Assembly (NCBI GenBank): GCA_021781655.1
Contig: JAJXWJ010000005.1
Location: 1-64,000 of the forward strand
Origin: Bacillota bacterium
Lineage (GTDB): Bacteria > Bacillota > Clostridia > Clostridiales > Clostridiaceae
Length of the DNA stretch: 64,000 bases
Reading direction: 5' to 3'
Part shown: positions 28,081 through 38,592 of the stretch, in pieces
Numbering within the stretch: the stretch's first letter is position 1
Layout of the letters: the number at the start of each line of letters is the position of its first letter
Notes under the pieces: model-generated
Seen by the model: the letters and a program-made list of their open reading frames with translations, nothing else
Database searches by the model: none
What the model was told of the DNA's origin: nothing
Made by a program: the position numbers and the translations under genes

Positions 28081-28459
28081 CTACACCTCTTTCATAATTA
28101 ATTGCATACATTACAATATTCTGAGTCAAACTACAGATGTAATATTTCTTTATAATATATTTTAATCTTATTGTATCATTTCTACAAATAAACTTAAATT
28201 CCTTTATATATAAATTTCCCGCTTTTATTCCACCGCAAAATGAATATTATATAATTTATTCACATAATCATCAACGAATAAATAATGAATCAAAGTATAT
28301 ACTATTGTCTAAAAAAGATATTTTTATTTGATTTTTAGAAATTAGAACCCTATTATATTATAAGATAAGAAGTAGTCTTGATAATTTTAAGACCTGTACA
28401 CATAATTGAGAAAATTCAAGATACGATTAAACAAATCCAGGTTTTATATTATTTTAATA
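28081..28459. other. Intergenic region inside transposon
   Basis: This 379-bp AT-rich stretch should hold the promoter of the TPR-PIN operon and the 3' end of the tns operon. No gene, repeat or strong hairpin stands out. Confidence 0.4.
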
Positions 28460-30307
28460 TTATACTTTAGTTCTGCTCACTTTATACTTTTGTAAAATGA
28501 GCTTATCCTTAATACTTGCCATTTTAAGTATTTTCCACTCTGGCAATTCAACTTCATTTTTATAAACATATTCGTAAATCACATCTAACCTTCTAAATCT
28601 AAATTCTTCTATACTTTCACAAACTGATTCTAAAAACTCTTTAGTATTAGGCATTTTATCTAATTGCATCGTTATTAATGCACGTTTGTGGATTCTCGTT
28701 CCAATTAATGATTTTGTTATTCTAATTGGTTTTATATTATTCTTAAGTGAATTATATGCTTCTTTTACAAGCCTTAATGTTTTATTATCTTTATCATTCC
28801 AATAATCGCTATAATCAATTGTATTTGTATTTCTCTTGCTTTTATCTGGCAGATTGTCTTCAAGCCATTTTCTATCATGTTTTAATGACCATAAATATTG
28901 TCTCGTTAATCTTTTTCTTATATTATTTCTAATTATATCAGGTTCTAATGCAATTATTTCAATAATTTCTTTTCTATATTGATTTCTCAAATCTTCTTTA
29001 TTTTTAAAATTTTTATCTATTTTATTTAATATTTTTCTATTTGTATTTAACAAATTTCTTATACCTAATTTTTCTGAATATTTTACTACAGTACCAGGAT
29101 CACAATGCATTTCCCTAGCTATTGCTCTTATAGATATATTAGTATTTACAAGTTCTTTTAACTTTGCCTCCCAAACATCTCCATAACTCCTAACTCTTCC
29201 AATATGCATTAAGTCTCCAGTTATTTTTCTAGAATAAATGAAGCCACAGTCACACTTAAATATTCCAATTGTACCTTTACTCTTGCAATCCGTTATTATT
29301 TTACAATCTTTAATTACTGGTTTCCTATAATTTGTACAGCATGGATTTAAACATAGCCAAGGTCTTTCAATATCTGATTTTACATGAACTTTTATCAAAC
29401 TAACAAACTTTTCTACATTACCACACAAAAAATCAATTAATAATATGTGCCTTAAAGGATGAAAAGTTTTATTGTGTTTTCTTACTATGTTATTAAGCCA
29501 ATTAAACTTATAATCTTCTTCTAAATCACTTTCAAGTATTTTAAGAAATTCATTTCCATAATGATTTAAAAATTGACTCTGTAATTCTACTTGGTTCACT
29601 CTTCCTTTTCTATTTGTTAATCCTTTTCGATACATTAAATAATCATATTTATCCTTAATTTCATCTATAAAATACGCTACATTATTATTGAGTATAAAGT
29701 AGACATCTTGAGCTATTCTTAATAACTTTTCTTTATTCTCATCTTTAGGATAATTAATATCAAAAAACATACTTTCTTTATCAAAACAAATATATTCTTG
29801 CCTCTTTGAATTCACAACATATGGCTTTAATAAGCATCCATGTTTTTCACAAACAAATACACCTTGTACTTGATGAGTTCTGTGAATATACGCTTCACCA
29901 TACTCACTAAATTCTTCTTTTGAACATACTGGGCAATAATTTATATAATCTTTTTTACAAATTGTATTACGCATCATTCCAATTTTATATTTTATTGATT
30001 TTCCATCAGAGCTTATCATAATCTTTTTAATTTTATTGATTTTTTTCCTTCTCGTAAAACATGAATACAATGGTAATAAAGTATTATTTTCTATAATATC
30101 ATTAATATTAATATCAATTTTGCCGTTTAAATTTTTAATAAATTCTTTCAAATGACTTTGAAATTCTATCGTTGGTATTATATCTATTGTATTAAAGACA
30201 TCTTTTAAAGTAAATCTCAAATTTGTATTTCCAGAATAACTACTATACCTTCCAATTACACTATATATTAATTCGTCCTTATATATGGATGGTAAATTAT
30301 AAATCAT
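28460..30307 (-). CDS. tnsD: Tn7-type target selector TnsD/TniQ, operon copy
   Basis: A 615-aa DNA-binding protein that directs TnsABC to a fixed chromosomal site. The N-terminal TniQ domain has a zinc motif with Cys125, Cys128, His142, His145, Cys153 and His156 (YIHRTHQVQGVFVCEKHG). A second Cys cluster lies in WLCLNPCC and FKCDCGF. A helix-turn-helix (IRAIAREMHCDPGTVVKYS) follows at about 405-425. ATG 30307 follows AAGGAAG and overlaps the end of tnsC, so translation is probably coupled. As the tnsABC-linked copy, it is the best candidate for recognising metG. Confidence 0.92.
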   Translation of the reverse strand: MIYNLPSIYKDELIYSVIGRYSSYSGNTNLRFTLKDVFNTIDIIPTIEFQSHLKEFIKNLNGKIDININDIIENNTLLPLYSCFTRRKKINKIKKIMISSDGKSIKYKIGMMRNTICKKDYINYCPVCSKEEFSEYGEAYIHRTHQVQGVFVCEKHGCLLKPYVVNSKRQEYICFDKESMFFDINYPKDENKEKLLRIAQDVYFILNNNVAYFIDEIKDKYDYLMYRKGLTNRKGRVNQVELQSQFLNHYGNEFLKILESDLEEDYKFNWLNNIVRKHNKTFHPLRHILLIDFLCGNVEKFVSLIKVHVKSDIERPWLCLNPCCTNYRKPVIKDCKIITDCKSKGTIGIFKCDCGFIYSRKITGDLMHIGRVRSYGDVWEAKLKELVNTNISIRAIAREMHCDPGTVVKYSEKLGIRNLLNTNRKILNKIDKNFKNKEDLRNQYRKEIIEIIALEPDIIRNNIRKRLTRQYLWSLKHDRKWLEDNLPDKSKRNTNTIDYSDYWNDKDNKTLRLVKEAYNSLKNNIKPIRITKSLIGTRIHKRALITMQLDKMPNTKEFLESVCESIEEFRFRRLDVIYEYVYKNEVELPEWKILKMASIKDKLILQKYKVSRTKV

Positions 30308-32006
30308 AAAAACTGCTTCCTTCACTTATATCTTCAAGAATATCTTTCTTATTTTCTTCTTGAAAATTTTCAAGAAGTTCATTATTCTTTTTCCTAGCCC
30401 TTTTGGAATTTGATTTTTTATTTGATTGATTATTTTTTTGTTCTTTTGATTCCACTTCCTCTAGCAATATCTTCTTAGCAACTTCTCTTACTAAAATACT
30501 AATATCCTTATCGAATCCTATCTTATTAACTACTTCTACCGCTACCTTTTTAATTAAATTCTCATCATATTGCATCGTATTATATAATGTAATTACTATT
30601 GAATCAATAATCATTTGTTTATTTAGATTATCCTTAAACATTTTACTTTTATAAATTTCACTTATTTTCTCCGCAGCCTTATTTCTGCTTAAATATTCTT
30701 CTATTTCCATATCTGGTGCTTTTATATCGTCATACTTACTAATTTGCTCAGGATCGTTTGATTCGAAAGCCTTAATTATTGCATCTGTTAATTTGAATTT
30801 TTCATCAGCCACCTTATTAATTAAATCTAGTGTGATTTTTTCTTGACCTGAAAGTATGGCTTCAAGTTGAACCGCCATAAATAACTTATTTACTCTATCA
30901 ATTATCCCTATTGTTTTTTTATACATTAATTCTTTGATTTCATTTGTTAATGGAGTTTTGAATTTCACCCATTGGTATTCCCAAAGAAATTCGATAAATA
31001 AATCCCATTCACTATCCGTTTTCTTCAACCTAAAATACTCAACAGTCCCAATTCCTTCAGCCTTTCTACCTTGTCTATATTGTTCACCTAAAATTGTTTT
31101 GACTGTTTTATATGTCCCTATATAAACAATAGGTATTCTTATTGTGTTAGTTAAAGTTACAAAAAAATTTAATAATGATTCTCCATTATTTGTATGCCTA
31201 ATATGCTGAATTTCATCTACAATCAATACTCCAATTGCATACCTTAAGGCGAGAAATGACATTGATGCAATCATTTTATCCACTTTTGTACCTGTTTTCC
31301 CATATTGATATGAATAATTAGTTCCTAATAACAAATCTATTTCTTGAAAAAAGTTATCACATACCCCTGAAATTTTTCCGTCGTATGAACAATCAACTCT
31401 TAACCAAGGAATTTGAGTAAATAAACTTTTATTGCCATTATAATTAATTATATGTCTTATTACTTGGGGATATTGAGTTAGAGCATTATTTACTCCAGTT
31501 GTTTTCCCCGAACCACTTGAACCCATAACTAAAAAACCATTTGATGGATTTGATGCTACAGAACATTGAGTAATAAGTTCATTATTCTCATTATTACTAT
31601 TAAATATATTACCGCTAGCATTTCTTAATATTTTCAAGTACTGAGGAGTGCCAATTTTTTTATTAACATATCCATTTCTAATAACAATCGACAAATATTC
31701 GTCTGTTAACAAATTAGAGGCTGTAGGTAATAAATAATCAAGTAACCTAAATATCGCATGAATTCTACACTCATTTGAACTACATCTTTCTTCTTCAGAA
31801 TACATGGGGAATTTTTTTATAAAATTAAATGCCTTTTCAGCGTTTTTTATAGGTGGCAAGGCTTCAATTAACAAATTCCCTCTATATGTGGCTTGCTCTT
31901 GTACTATATATCTTGCTTCTACATGCTCTCTAAACAAAAATTTTCCTCCACAAATATCTTCATATTGATTATCAATAAAGTCATTATAATATTCATAATT
32001 AAACAT
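30297..32006 (-). CDS. tnsC: Tn7-type AAA+ regulator TnsC
   Basis: A 569-aa AAA+ ATPase that links target recognition to the transposase. Walker A is GSSGSGKTT (162-170) and Walker B VLIVDE (260-265), followed by QHIRH. The arginine-containing segment EQYRQGRKAEGIG lies near 325. The acidic/Lys-rich last 100 residues probably contact TnsA-TnsB, as in Tn7. It begins 20 bp after the tnsB stop. Confidence 0.95.
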   Translation of the reverse strand: MFNYEYYNDFIDNQYEDICGGKFLFREHVEARYIVQEQATYRGNLLIEALPPIKNAEKAFNFIKKFPMYSEEERCSSNECRIHAIFRLLDYLLPTASNLLTDEYLSIVIRNGYVNKKIGTPQYLKILRNASGNIFNSNNENNELITQCSVASNPSNGFLVMGSSGSGKTTGVNNALTQYPQVIRHIINYNGNKSLFTQIPWLRVDCSYDGKISGVCDNFFQEIDLLLGTNYSYQYGKTGTKVDKMIASMSFLALRYAIGVLIVDEIQHIRHTNNGESLLNFFVTLTNTIRIPIVYIGTYKTVKTILGEQYRQGRKAEGIGTVEYFRLKKTDSEWDLFIEFLWEYQWVKFKTPLTNEIKELMYKKTIGIIDRVNKLFMAVQLEAILSGQEKITLDLINKVADEKFKLTDAIIKAFESNDPEQISKYDDIKAPDMEIEEYLSRNKAAEKISEIYKSKMFKDNLNKQMIIDSIVITLYNTMQYDENLIKKVAVEVVNKIGFDKDISILVREVAKKILLEEVESKEQKNNQSNKKSNSKRARKKNNELLENFQEENKKDILEDISEGSSFYDL

Positions 32007-32026
32007 GCTCTTTATGTCCTTTCAAA

Positions 32027-34144
32027 TTACTTATTTTTTGTAATATTATCTTTTATGAACTTATTAAAAAAGCTTCTTGAACTTCTTGAAATTTCTTCGT
32101 CTTCTTCCATTTCTTTCTCTAAATTCTTATATTCTTTTTCATTTTTAACATCCATTTTTAAATATGGATTTCTTGTGAGTGTATTCTGCTCATTATCAAT
32201 TTTTCTTTCAATCAATCTATTTTCATTTATGTCTTCAATTACTATCTTATTATTTCCACTTTTTTTAGCAGCTTCTTTTACTATCTTATTTCTTTTTTCG
32301 CTTCCTTTTGCAAACAGTTGGTCATTGATATCGGTATATATTGATTTTTCCTTAAAATTAATCAATTTATCATAACTTTCAATTTCTTCCAATGTTCTAT
32401 CAATATAAATATCATTTGATGTCATCTTTCTATTAATTTTGCATTGTATATATTTATTTGTTGATTTATGATAAATAAGTATTTCATTCATACAATTTGA
32501 ATCGAACGCAATCTCAATTTTTCTATTTTTATTTAATCTAGAAAACCATAATTCTTCTTCTGCCAATTTACATGTATAAAGCATATTTTTAAATTTTATA
32601 CCTTTCTCAGTTATCGATGCATTTTCGTGCCTTAATAGATAAAATCTAAGTTTATCCTCTGGCTCTTTCCTTAATAAACCCTTTTTATTTTTGATACCCC
32701 AATTCCAAATTTCATTTGCACTTGGTTTTACCCCAGCCCAAACTAGTTCTTTTTCAAGAGGATAATCTTTCATAATCATTGCATTTCTTTCCAAAACGGC
32801 TTCAATAACTATTTGAGTAAATTCATAGAGATCAAGCTTAGCATCTTTCCTATAATCCTTTTTCCCACGTTCTCTATACTTAGTCATAATTATTCCTGGC
32901 AAATCCGATTTAATCATATTCTCAATTATATTGAATTTCTGTTCGACTGTCCCTTTTGCCTGACCCTCAAATGTAGGTGCATATTCAGTCGATATCTTTA
33001 AATACTTTACTAACATATCAGAATTCTTAGTAAGGAATCCTCCTCTATCACCCATAATTATTTGTGGAGATCCATCTACATTCAATTCCTCAATATTTTC
33101 TTCTATGCCATAATATCTGCAATAATTCTCCTTAGGTTGAATTGTATTATAAAGCAATGATGCGTATCCTGACCATGAATCCTGCTCAAGTCCAATATGC
33201 ATTCCAGTGATTTTTGTAGAAAAACAGTCAGCTGATATGTAAAGAATAGGCCTACCAATGCCTAAACTTCTATCAATTCTATTTACAAGATATATTGGAA
33301 ATATTGTGGAATCTACTTGATATCTTAGTCCAGGATTAAATCCATCATATACCGTATCTGACTTTATAGGCTTAACATTATTCTGATAATTCTTTTTACC
33401 TTTTCTGTCCTTTTCCATTTTATCCTTATCTATGCTTTTCTTATACCAATTATAAAATTGATATATCGTTGGTTTTTCATACCACAGCTTATCACTATAA
33501 TAATCTCTTTTAATATTTCTAAAGGTCTTTGCAAGTGTAATTTTATCATTATTTCTATAATATCTATCAATTCCATCTTGAAAAACTTTTTTCACATTCT
33601 CATCTATAACGATACCTATATTATCTCCCATCATACTTCCCGCTACGCCTTTTCGACCTGGCTTTTTTGTATATGTTTTATCGACACACCTTCCACAATT
33701 ATTATATTTATCAAACAAGGCATCCTTAGTCCTTCCTCCTTGCCAATACTTTCTCAAATACTTGTATATGCACTTTTCAGAAACATCATATTTATCCATA
33801 GCCTGTTTAACAAATTTACCTCTATATTTTCTAACGAAACAAAAGGGAATATTTTCTAAATTATCAATCATATTTACAATATTATAACTGTTTTCAAGTT
33901 TTTCTTTTCTATTTTCATTTAAATTTTCTTCAAATAAAATCACATAATCATCGTTTGGTATGATGGTATATGCTCCTTCTTCGAACCCATTATTAATATC
34001 TTCTAATAACTTAACGTTTATATTCAATTTGTTGATACCCATTTGGATACAATAACATTTTCCTTGTTCTGCATCAATCCATAAAATCCTCTCGATTTCA
34101 TTAGTATTTAAATTTTTAAGTATGTCATTAGTTCTAACTTCCAT
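32027..34144 (-). CDS. tnsB: Tn7-type DDE transposase TnsB
   Basis: A 705-aa retroviral-integrase-type transposase that binds the transposon ends and joins 3' ends to target DNA. The triad is Asp278 (YQVDST), Asp366 (IMGDRGG) and Glu401 (TVEQKF). The spacings of 88 and 35 residues equal those of Tn7 TnsB. Helix-turn-helix domains precede the catalytic core. ATG 34144 follows GAGGTGATTCTT; a GTG nine bases upstream is less likely. The gene starts 19 bp after tnsA. Confidence 0.96.
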   Translation of the reverse strand: MEVRTNDILKNLNTNEIERILWIDAEQGKCYCIQMGINKLNINVKLLEDINNGFEEGAYTIIPNDDYVILFEENLNENRKEKLENSYNIVNMIDNLENIPFCFVRKYRGKFVKQAMDKYDVSEKCIYKYLRKYWQGGRTKDALFDKYNNCGRCVDKTYTKKPGRKGVAGSMMGDNIGIVIDENVKKVFQDGIDRYYRNNDKITLAKTFRNIKRDYYSDKLWYEKPTIYQFYNWYKKSIDKDKMEKDRKGKKNYQNNVKPIKSDTVYDGFNPGLRYQVDSTIFPIYLVNRIDRSLGIGRPILYISADCFSTKITGMHIGLEQDSWSGYASLLYNTIQPKENYCRYYGIEENIEELNVDGSPQIIMGDRGGFLTKNSDMLVKYLKISTEYAPTFEGQAKGTVEQKFNIIENMIKSDLPGIIMTKYRERGKKDYRKDAKLDLYEFTQIVIEAVLERNAMIMKDYPLEKELVWAGVKPSANEIWNWGIKNKKGLLRKEPEDKLRFYLLRHENASITEKGIKFKNMLYTCKLAEEELWFSRLNKNRKIEIAFDSNCMNEILIYHKSTNKYIQCKINRKMTSNDIYIDRTLEEIESYDKLINFKEKSIYTDINDQLFAKGSEKRNKIVKEAAKKSGNNKIVIEDINENRLIERKIDNEQNTLTRNPYLKMDVKNEKEYKNLEKEMEEDEEISRSSRSFFNKFIKDNITKNK

Positions 34145-34163
34145 AAGAATCACCTCATTAAAT

Positions 34164-34955
34164 CTATACCCAAACTTTCATTTCATAATAATTAAACTTT
34201 TTCTTAAAATCAACTTTAACTTCTTTATGAGTTATAAGGTACTTGAAAAAATTTAAACCTTCTCCTTCTTCCCATCCCATATCTTCTTGAAAATCCTTTG
34301 TTGTTTTCATAATATCCATATTACATTTGAAAATTTTCTCTTTAAATTTATTAATCAGCCAATCCATTTCATACTCATCGAATTGCATTTTATCATTCCA
34401 GAAATAATCTTGATATATACTGTAAATATTCTTTCCAATAACCTTGCATTCTTCATCATGCAAAATCACTCCCCAATCTATACCTTTTTGTGACCAATAT
34501 TCTTTTTCTATTAGGAATTTTTCTTGAGTACGTATCTTATTAAAGTCATCTTCAGTTTTTAGTGTTCGAACTATTTCTTTTACTACATCACCTTTCTTTA
34601 CTAAAAGGTTAAAATCAGACGTCATAACTGTTTTCATATTACGATCACTTCTATTTTTGGGTGGATGAATTATATTCATTTGATCTGCAATCAATAATGT
34701 CTTTTCTATTGGCAACAACGGAAATTGCTCTCTTATATCCAATACATTATCCTCCATCTGATAAATTAGAAAAACCCATAACTCTCCATCGGATAATAAA
34801 TAATATACCCTGTTATGTTTCCATCCTAAAATTTTATGAGTACGGCTATCAGAAGGAAGCTCATGAGGCAATATCCATGGTTTATAGTTTTCTCCATATC
34901 CTTGTCCTCTTTTTTCTCTAAGTCTAGCTTTATCAGTTTTTCTAACCATTGTCAT
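34164..34955 (-). CDS. tnsA: Tn7-type endonuclease TnsA
   Basis: A 263-aa restriction-like endonuclease that cuts the 5' ends, making the element leave cleanly with TnsB. Catalytic residues are Glu58 (LLSDGEL), Asp114 (MTSDFNLL) and Lys133 (RTLK), in step with Glu63, Asp114 and Lys132 of Tn7. The segment VLDIREQFPLLP is as in Tn7 TnsA. A C-terminal winged-helix region follows. Its presence indicates cut-and-paste rather than replicative movement. ATG follows GGAGGGTG. It is the first gene of tnsABCD. Confidence 0.95.
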   Translation of the reverse strand: MTMVRKTDKARLREKRGQGYGENYKPWILPHELPSDSRTHKILGWKHNRVYYLLSDGELWVFLIYQMEDNVLDIREQFPLLPIEKTLLIADQMNIIHPPKNRSDRNMKTVMTSDFNLLVKKGDVVKEIVRTLKTEDDFNKIRTQEKFLIEKEYWSQKGIDWGVILHDEECKVIGKNIYSIYQDYFWNDKMQFDEYEMDWLINKFKEKIFKCNMDIMKTTKDFQEDMGWEEGEGLNFFKYLITHKEVKVDFKKKFNYYEMKVWV

Positions 34956-35413
34956 TTCATTTCACCCTCCAAAAATACCGTTCCATATTCCTTTTAACTA
35001 ACTGTAATCTTTTTCAACAAAAGGTAGCTTACTTGTATTATTGTTATTACTTTTTTCAACATCTATTTTTACTATTTTCACAAATACTTACTTGATAATT
35101 ATAAAAATTTATCTCTATTAATGTAAACTCTAACAATTACATCTATATAATAAGGAATATAAGGCAAATATCTATATAATACATAACATTACTGTATCTA
35201 TAACTTGTTATTCATTTTCAAAATTTATGGCAACTTTCTAAATATTGTTCTTATTTTATTCTGCTTATTTTTATATTTTTTCCATTATTAAGAATACTAT
35301 GCACAAATATTCGCTTATGTATAAAAACTTTCAAACTTTTTATACATAAGAATATAAATCTTAAAAGTGACAAAATATATATTCAGAAATTTTTATTAAG
35401 AAGGTGTGCGTCT
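34956..35413. promoter_or_regulatory. Divergent promoter region between tnsA and second tniQ
   Basis: A 458-bp AT-rich gap between oppositely read transposition genes. TTTTTATACATAAG and its near-complement CTTATGTATAAAAA occur at about 35314-35350 and form an imperfect palindrome that could be an operator for the element. No gene is seen. Confidence 0.45.
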
Positions 35414-37186
35414 TTGTTAAATAACATAACTGAACCTTTTGATGATGAAATATTTTATAGTTGGTTTTGTAGATATCATTTACTTAGTGGTAATATCAAT
35501 TCAACATATACAGATATGGACTTTTTTGGTATCAAAACGTATAACAAAAACATTAGCTATCCATGCAATTTAAACTATCTTTGCTCACAGCTCCCATTTA
35601 CCTTTAATATCTCATATGATTCAATTATAAATAACAATACATGCTTTCCAATTTTTAAACCATTTTTAAAAAAGTCTTTTTCAAATTACTTATTAGAGCT
35701 CATGAAATACGGAACAACTACACCCAAAAGTAACATAAGAAAAATTTCATCTTTATTTAATAATAAGATAATAAAAATTTGTAACCAATGTATTCTTGAA
35801 GATAAAAAAAATTATGGTATATCATATATTCATAGGATTCACCAAATCCCTGGATGTTTTATATGCCAACACCATCATATACCTCTTGAATATATAGATT
35901 TATCAGGTAAATCATATATAAATAATTATTATTCTATATTAGATAATATCATTAAACTTAAGATTCCTTTTAAATTAGATAATAAAATCCACAATGATTT
36001 GTATGAACTACAATCTGATGCTATTAATTTTTTAAAATTCAATATTAATGATTATACTGTTGAGAAAGTTATAGCTAAATACAAACAAAAGCTAATTTGC
36101 GATGGATATTCAACCATCAAAGGGGTAATTAGATACGAAGATTTGTCAAATAACTTTTTAAACTTTTATTCTAAAGACCTTTTAGATTTTTTCAATCTTA
36201 ATATAAGTTTAAACACTCTCCCAAGCCAAAACCCATTATGTAATTTAGTAAGAAATTCATCGACTAAATTTAATCCAATAAAACATTTCTTATTTATCAA
36301 ATTTTTATTTGGAAGTGTAGAAAATTTTATTAATGCTCCTGAAGAATTTTTACCATTTGGTGTTGGCCCATGGCCCTGCCTAAATAGTGCTGCAACACAT
36401 TACAAAGAAAATATAATACCTTCTTATGAGTTAAGGAAGTCTACTCTTGACAATAACTTATTTGGTGTATTTGAATGTAAATGCGGCTTTGTCTATACTA
36501 GATCTCTACCAGAGAAAGGTAATGATGATAGATATAATAAGCGATCTGTCCTAAATAGAGGTGAGGAATGGGAAATCAAAGCTACGGAACTTATTATAAG
36601 TGAAAATTACACCTTAAAGAACCTTGCTTTACTTCTAAATTGTAGTACTGGTAAAGTTATCTCCCATGCTATAAAAAACAAATTGCTACATCACATAGAA
36701 ACAAAAAAGAAATATAGAAAGATAAAAGATAAGTTCCAAAGTAGCCAAAACTTACTAGACGAATATAAGCAAAAAATAACGCAATTTATATCTGAGCATC
36801 CAGATATGTCAAGAAGTAAGATAGCTAAAGTATTAGTCGAAGAATGTAAATCAGTCCTAAGAAAAGATAAGGAATGGTATGATAAAAATATGCCACCTAA
36901 ATTAATACCTTGTAATAATAATAACTATGTTGATTGGCATGAAAGGGACCTAGAAACAAGCAAACTAGTCCAGGTTGCAATTAAGGAGATAGAAGAAAAC
37001 ACAGATCTTAAATTAAGCAAACAAAACATCGCTAAAAAGACTGGACTAACATTCATTGTAGAATCAAGGTCTCAATCTAAAATGCCAATAACACAAAAAA
37101 TTATTGTAGATTCTAAAGAAACAAAAGAAGAATATATTAAAAGAAAAACTGAATTTACAATTATGAACTTGAAGAGAGAAAAATGA
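35414..37186 (+). CDS. Second TnsD/TniQ target selector
   Basis: A 590-aa TnsD-like protein on the opposite strand to tnsABCD. The TniQ start is FDDEIFYSWFCRYHLLSGN, and zinc residues Cys123, Cys126, His140, His143, Cys151 and nearby His are intact (YIHRIHQIPGCFICQHH). In the second cluster the operon copy reads WLCLNPCC but this protein reads WPCLNSAA, so two cysteines are lost. A helix-turn-helix (KNLALLLNCSTGKVISHA) lies at about 400. It starts with TTG after AAGGTGTG. It probably recognises a different target, either a second chromosomal site or a mobile plasmid. Confidence 0.85.
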   Translation: MLNNITEPFDDEIFYSWFCRYHLLSGNINSTYTDMDFFGIKTYNKNISYPCNLNYLCSQLPFTFNISYDSIINNNTCFPIFKPFLKKSFSNYLLELMKYGTTTPKSNIRKISSLFNNKIIKICNQCILEDKKNYGISYIHRIHQIPGCFICQHHHIPLEYIDLSGKSYINNYYSILDNIIKLKIPFKLDNKIHNDLYELQSDAINFLKFNINDYTVEKVIAKYKQKLICDGYSTIKGVIRYEDLSNNFLNFYSKDLLDFFNLNISLNTLPSQNPLCNLVRNSSTKFNPIKHFLFIKFLFGSVENFINAPEEFLPFGVGPWPCLNSAATHYKENIIPSYELRKSTLDNNLFGVFECKCGFVYTRSLPEKGNDDRYNKRSVLNRGEEWEIKATELIISENYTLKNLALLLNCSTGKVISHAIKNKLLHHIETKKKYRKIKDKFQSSQNLLDEYKQKITQFISEHPDMSRSKIAKVLVEECKSVLRKDKEWYDKNMPPKLIPCNNNNYVDWHERDLETSKLVQVAIKEIEENTDLKLSKQNIAKKTGLTFIVESRSQSKMPITQKIIVDSKETKEEYIKRKTEFTIMNLKREK

Positions 37187-37201
37187 TTTACTTACTAAAA
37201 A

Positions 37202-37246
37202 GCTGCAGAATTAAGTAAAATATACTTAAAATCTGCAGTTATTTTT
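37202..37246 (+). terminator. Terminator of second tniQ
   Basis: Arms CTGCAGA-TTAAGTA and TACTTAA-TCTGCAG are followed by TTATTTTT, 16 bp past the stop. The rest of 37187-37499 is AT-rich and empty. Confidence 0.8.
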
Positions 37247-37499
37247 ATGTACTATGCTCAATAATCAAAATATGTATTTTTTTATTAAATAACTTATGCT
37301 TGTACACTTTAAAAATTTAAACCTATAATCAAAATATTTACATGGATAGGTATAGAATAATCCTAAATGCAACTTTCTTTATGTCTCTATCTTTATTATT
37401 AAATACTATTTTTAAAAATGAGTTTTTTATTAGCTTAGTCTTGAAAACAAAATTATCTATTTAAATACCTTAAAATTACTTAATACAACTTGTCTAACT

Positions 37500-37850
37500 T
37501 TAAAATAAAGTTAATTGCTCCATTTTGCATTCATCTTTTTTAATAAAAGAAAACACACCAATAATTATAAATTTAGGCCAAGGATGAACGGTTCCCAAAA
37601 TAAAATAACTTTCTCTTCTTTCATTATTAAAAAAACCTAGCCACTTTTCTTTCAGTTTTTCTAATGCAAGTTTTTCATTCTTGTAATACCTTTTAATGTT
37701 TCTATAAGTTTGATATATTTCCCAGTCAGTAATTTTCATCTTATGTGTCTTGGTACATGTTTCGCTACAATTAAATTTAAATGAAAATTCCCATGGTACC
37801 TTTTCTAATACATTATGTTGATTATCAAATATTGAAATCTGATTTTGATG
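37500..37850 (-). pseudogene. C-terminal fragment of a truncated gene
   Basis: A 79-aa frame begins at ATG 37739 without a ribosome site, but the same frame stays open upstream to 37850 and reads like protein (IFDNQHNVLEKVPWEFSFKF), until a stop 13 bp before an IS remnant. The continuous part includes MKITDWEIYQTYRN, FILGTVHPWPKFIIIGVFSF and the ending EQLTLF. It therefore looks like the end of a longer gene whose front was lost when the IS element inserted. A domain with WE-Y, GT and IIG motifs of this kind occurs in proteins carried by mobile elements; function unknown. Confidence 0.55.
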
Positions 37851-37862
37851 TTAGTATAATAT

Positions 37863-38086
37863 TGTAGACACTAAAAGCCTAACACTTTAAAATAAAGAAA
37901 AAGAAGGAAGAGGTAAATCTTATTGAATATCTGGATTTTAATTCTGCTAGACTTGCTATTTTTGAATATATAGAAACCTAGTATAACATAAGAAGGCTAC
38001 ATAGTAGCATTGGCTATATGACTCCACAAAAATGTGAAGATTTATCTAGAAATTCTGCATAATTTGTTCAACTTTTTGTGTCCAAG
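37863..38086 (+). mobile_element. IS3-family insertion sequence remnant
   Basis: The stretch 37921-38062 encodes the end of an IS3/IS150-type OrfB: ARLAIFEYIET, a stop in place of the expected Trp, then YNIRRLHSSIGYMTPQKCED. The ends are imperfect inverted repeats sharing GACAC-AAAAG-AACA (37863 side and about 38060-38086). Most of the transposase is deleted, so only about 220 bp remains. Confidence 0.7.
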
Positions 38087-38527
38087 ATATTGACATAGAT
38101 CCAGAAATCAAATGAAAGGTCAGTATAAACGTTGATAACAGAGAATTCTACACTTCAAGTTTAGTTCTTTTCATAATTTAACATTTTAAAAAGTAAAACT
38201 ATCGACATCTTTCAATGTCTCATTAGCTATCATTAAAAAGTTTCCTTAATAAATATCAAAATTTATTTGCCATATTTTAAATAAGTTAAGCTTCTTCATT
38301 ATAAATCCACAAATGCTTACTGTAATCTTAGTATAATTGAAGCTATTTTATTTAATTAATAAAATAAGCGTACCCTAAAGTACGTCTTTATTAAGCAAAA
38401 AATTAAGGAACAATATTACTGTTCCTATACTGTATATAATTTTTCATTTTACTAATAATATTGTATATAAGATTTTCTCTTAATAACATTTTCACCTATG
38501 CCTTTTAAGAAACGAGGTGTTGATGAT

Positions 38528-38587
38528 ATGAATATATTATTTTTTATTTTAAAAATGATAATATTTATTTTAGAAAATCTTTTATAA
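38528..38587 (+). CDS. Possible 19-aa hydrophobic peptide
   Basis: The frame MNILFFILKMIIFILENLL is preceded by GAGGTG at eight bases and followed at once by a hairpin (38593-38618, GAAAGAGCT/AGCTCTTTC, then TTTATAT). An almost purely hydrophobic peptide with its own ribosome site and terminator resembles type I toxin peptides, though shorter than most. In AT-rich DNA such a frame may arise by chance. Confidence 0.35.
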   Translation: MNILFFILKMIIFILENLL

Positions 38588-38592
38588 TCTTT

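Noticed and set aside
28460-37186. CRISPR-associated transposon (CAST)
   Set aside because: TniQ genes are present, but there is no Cascade, Cas12k or array. Both TniQ proteins are of the long TnsD type with their own DNA-binding part.
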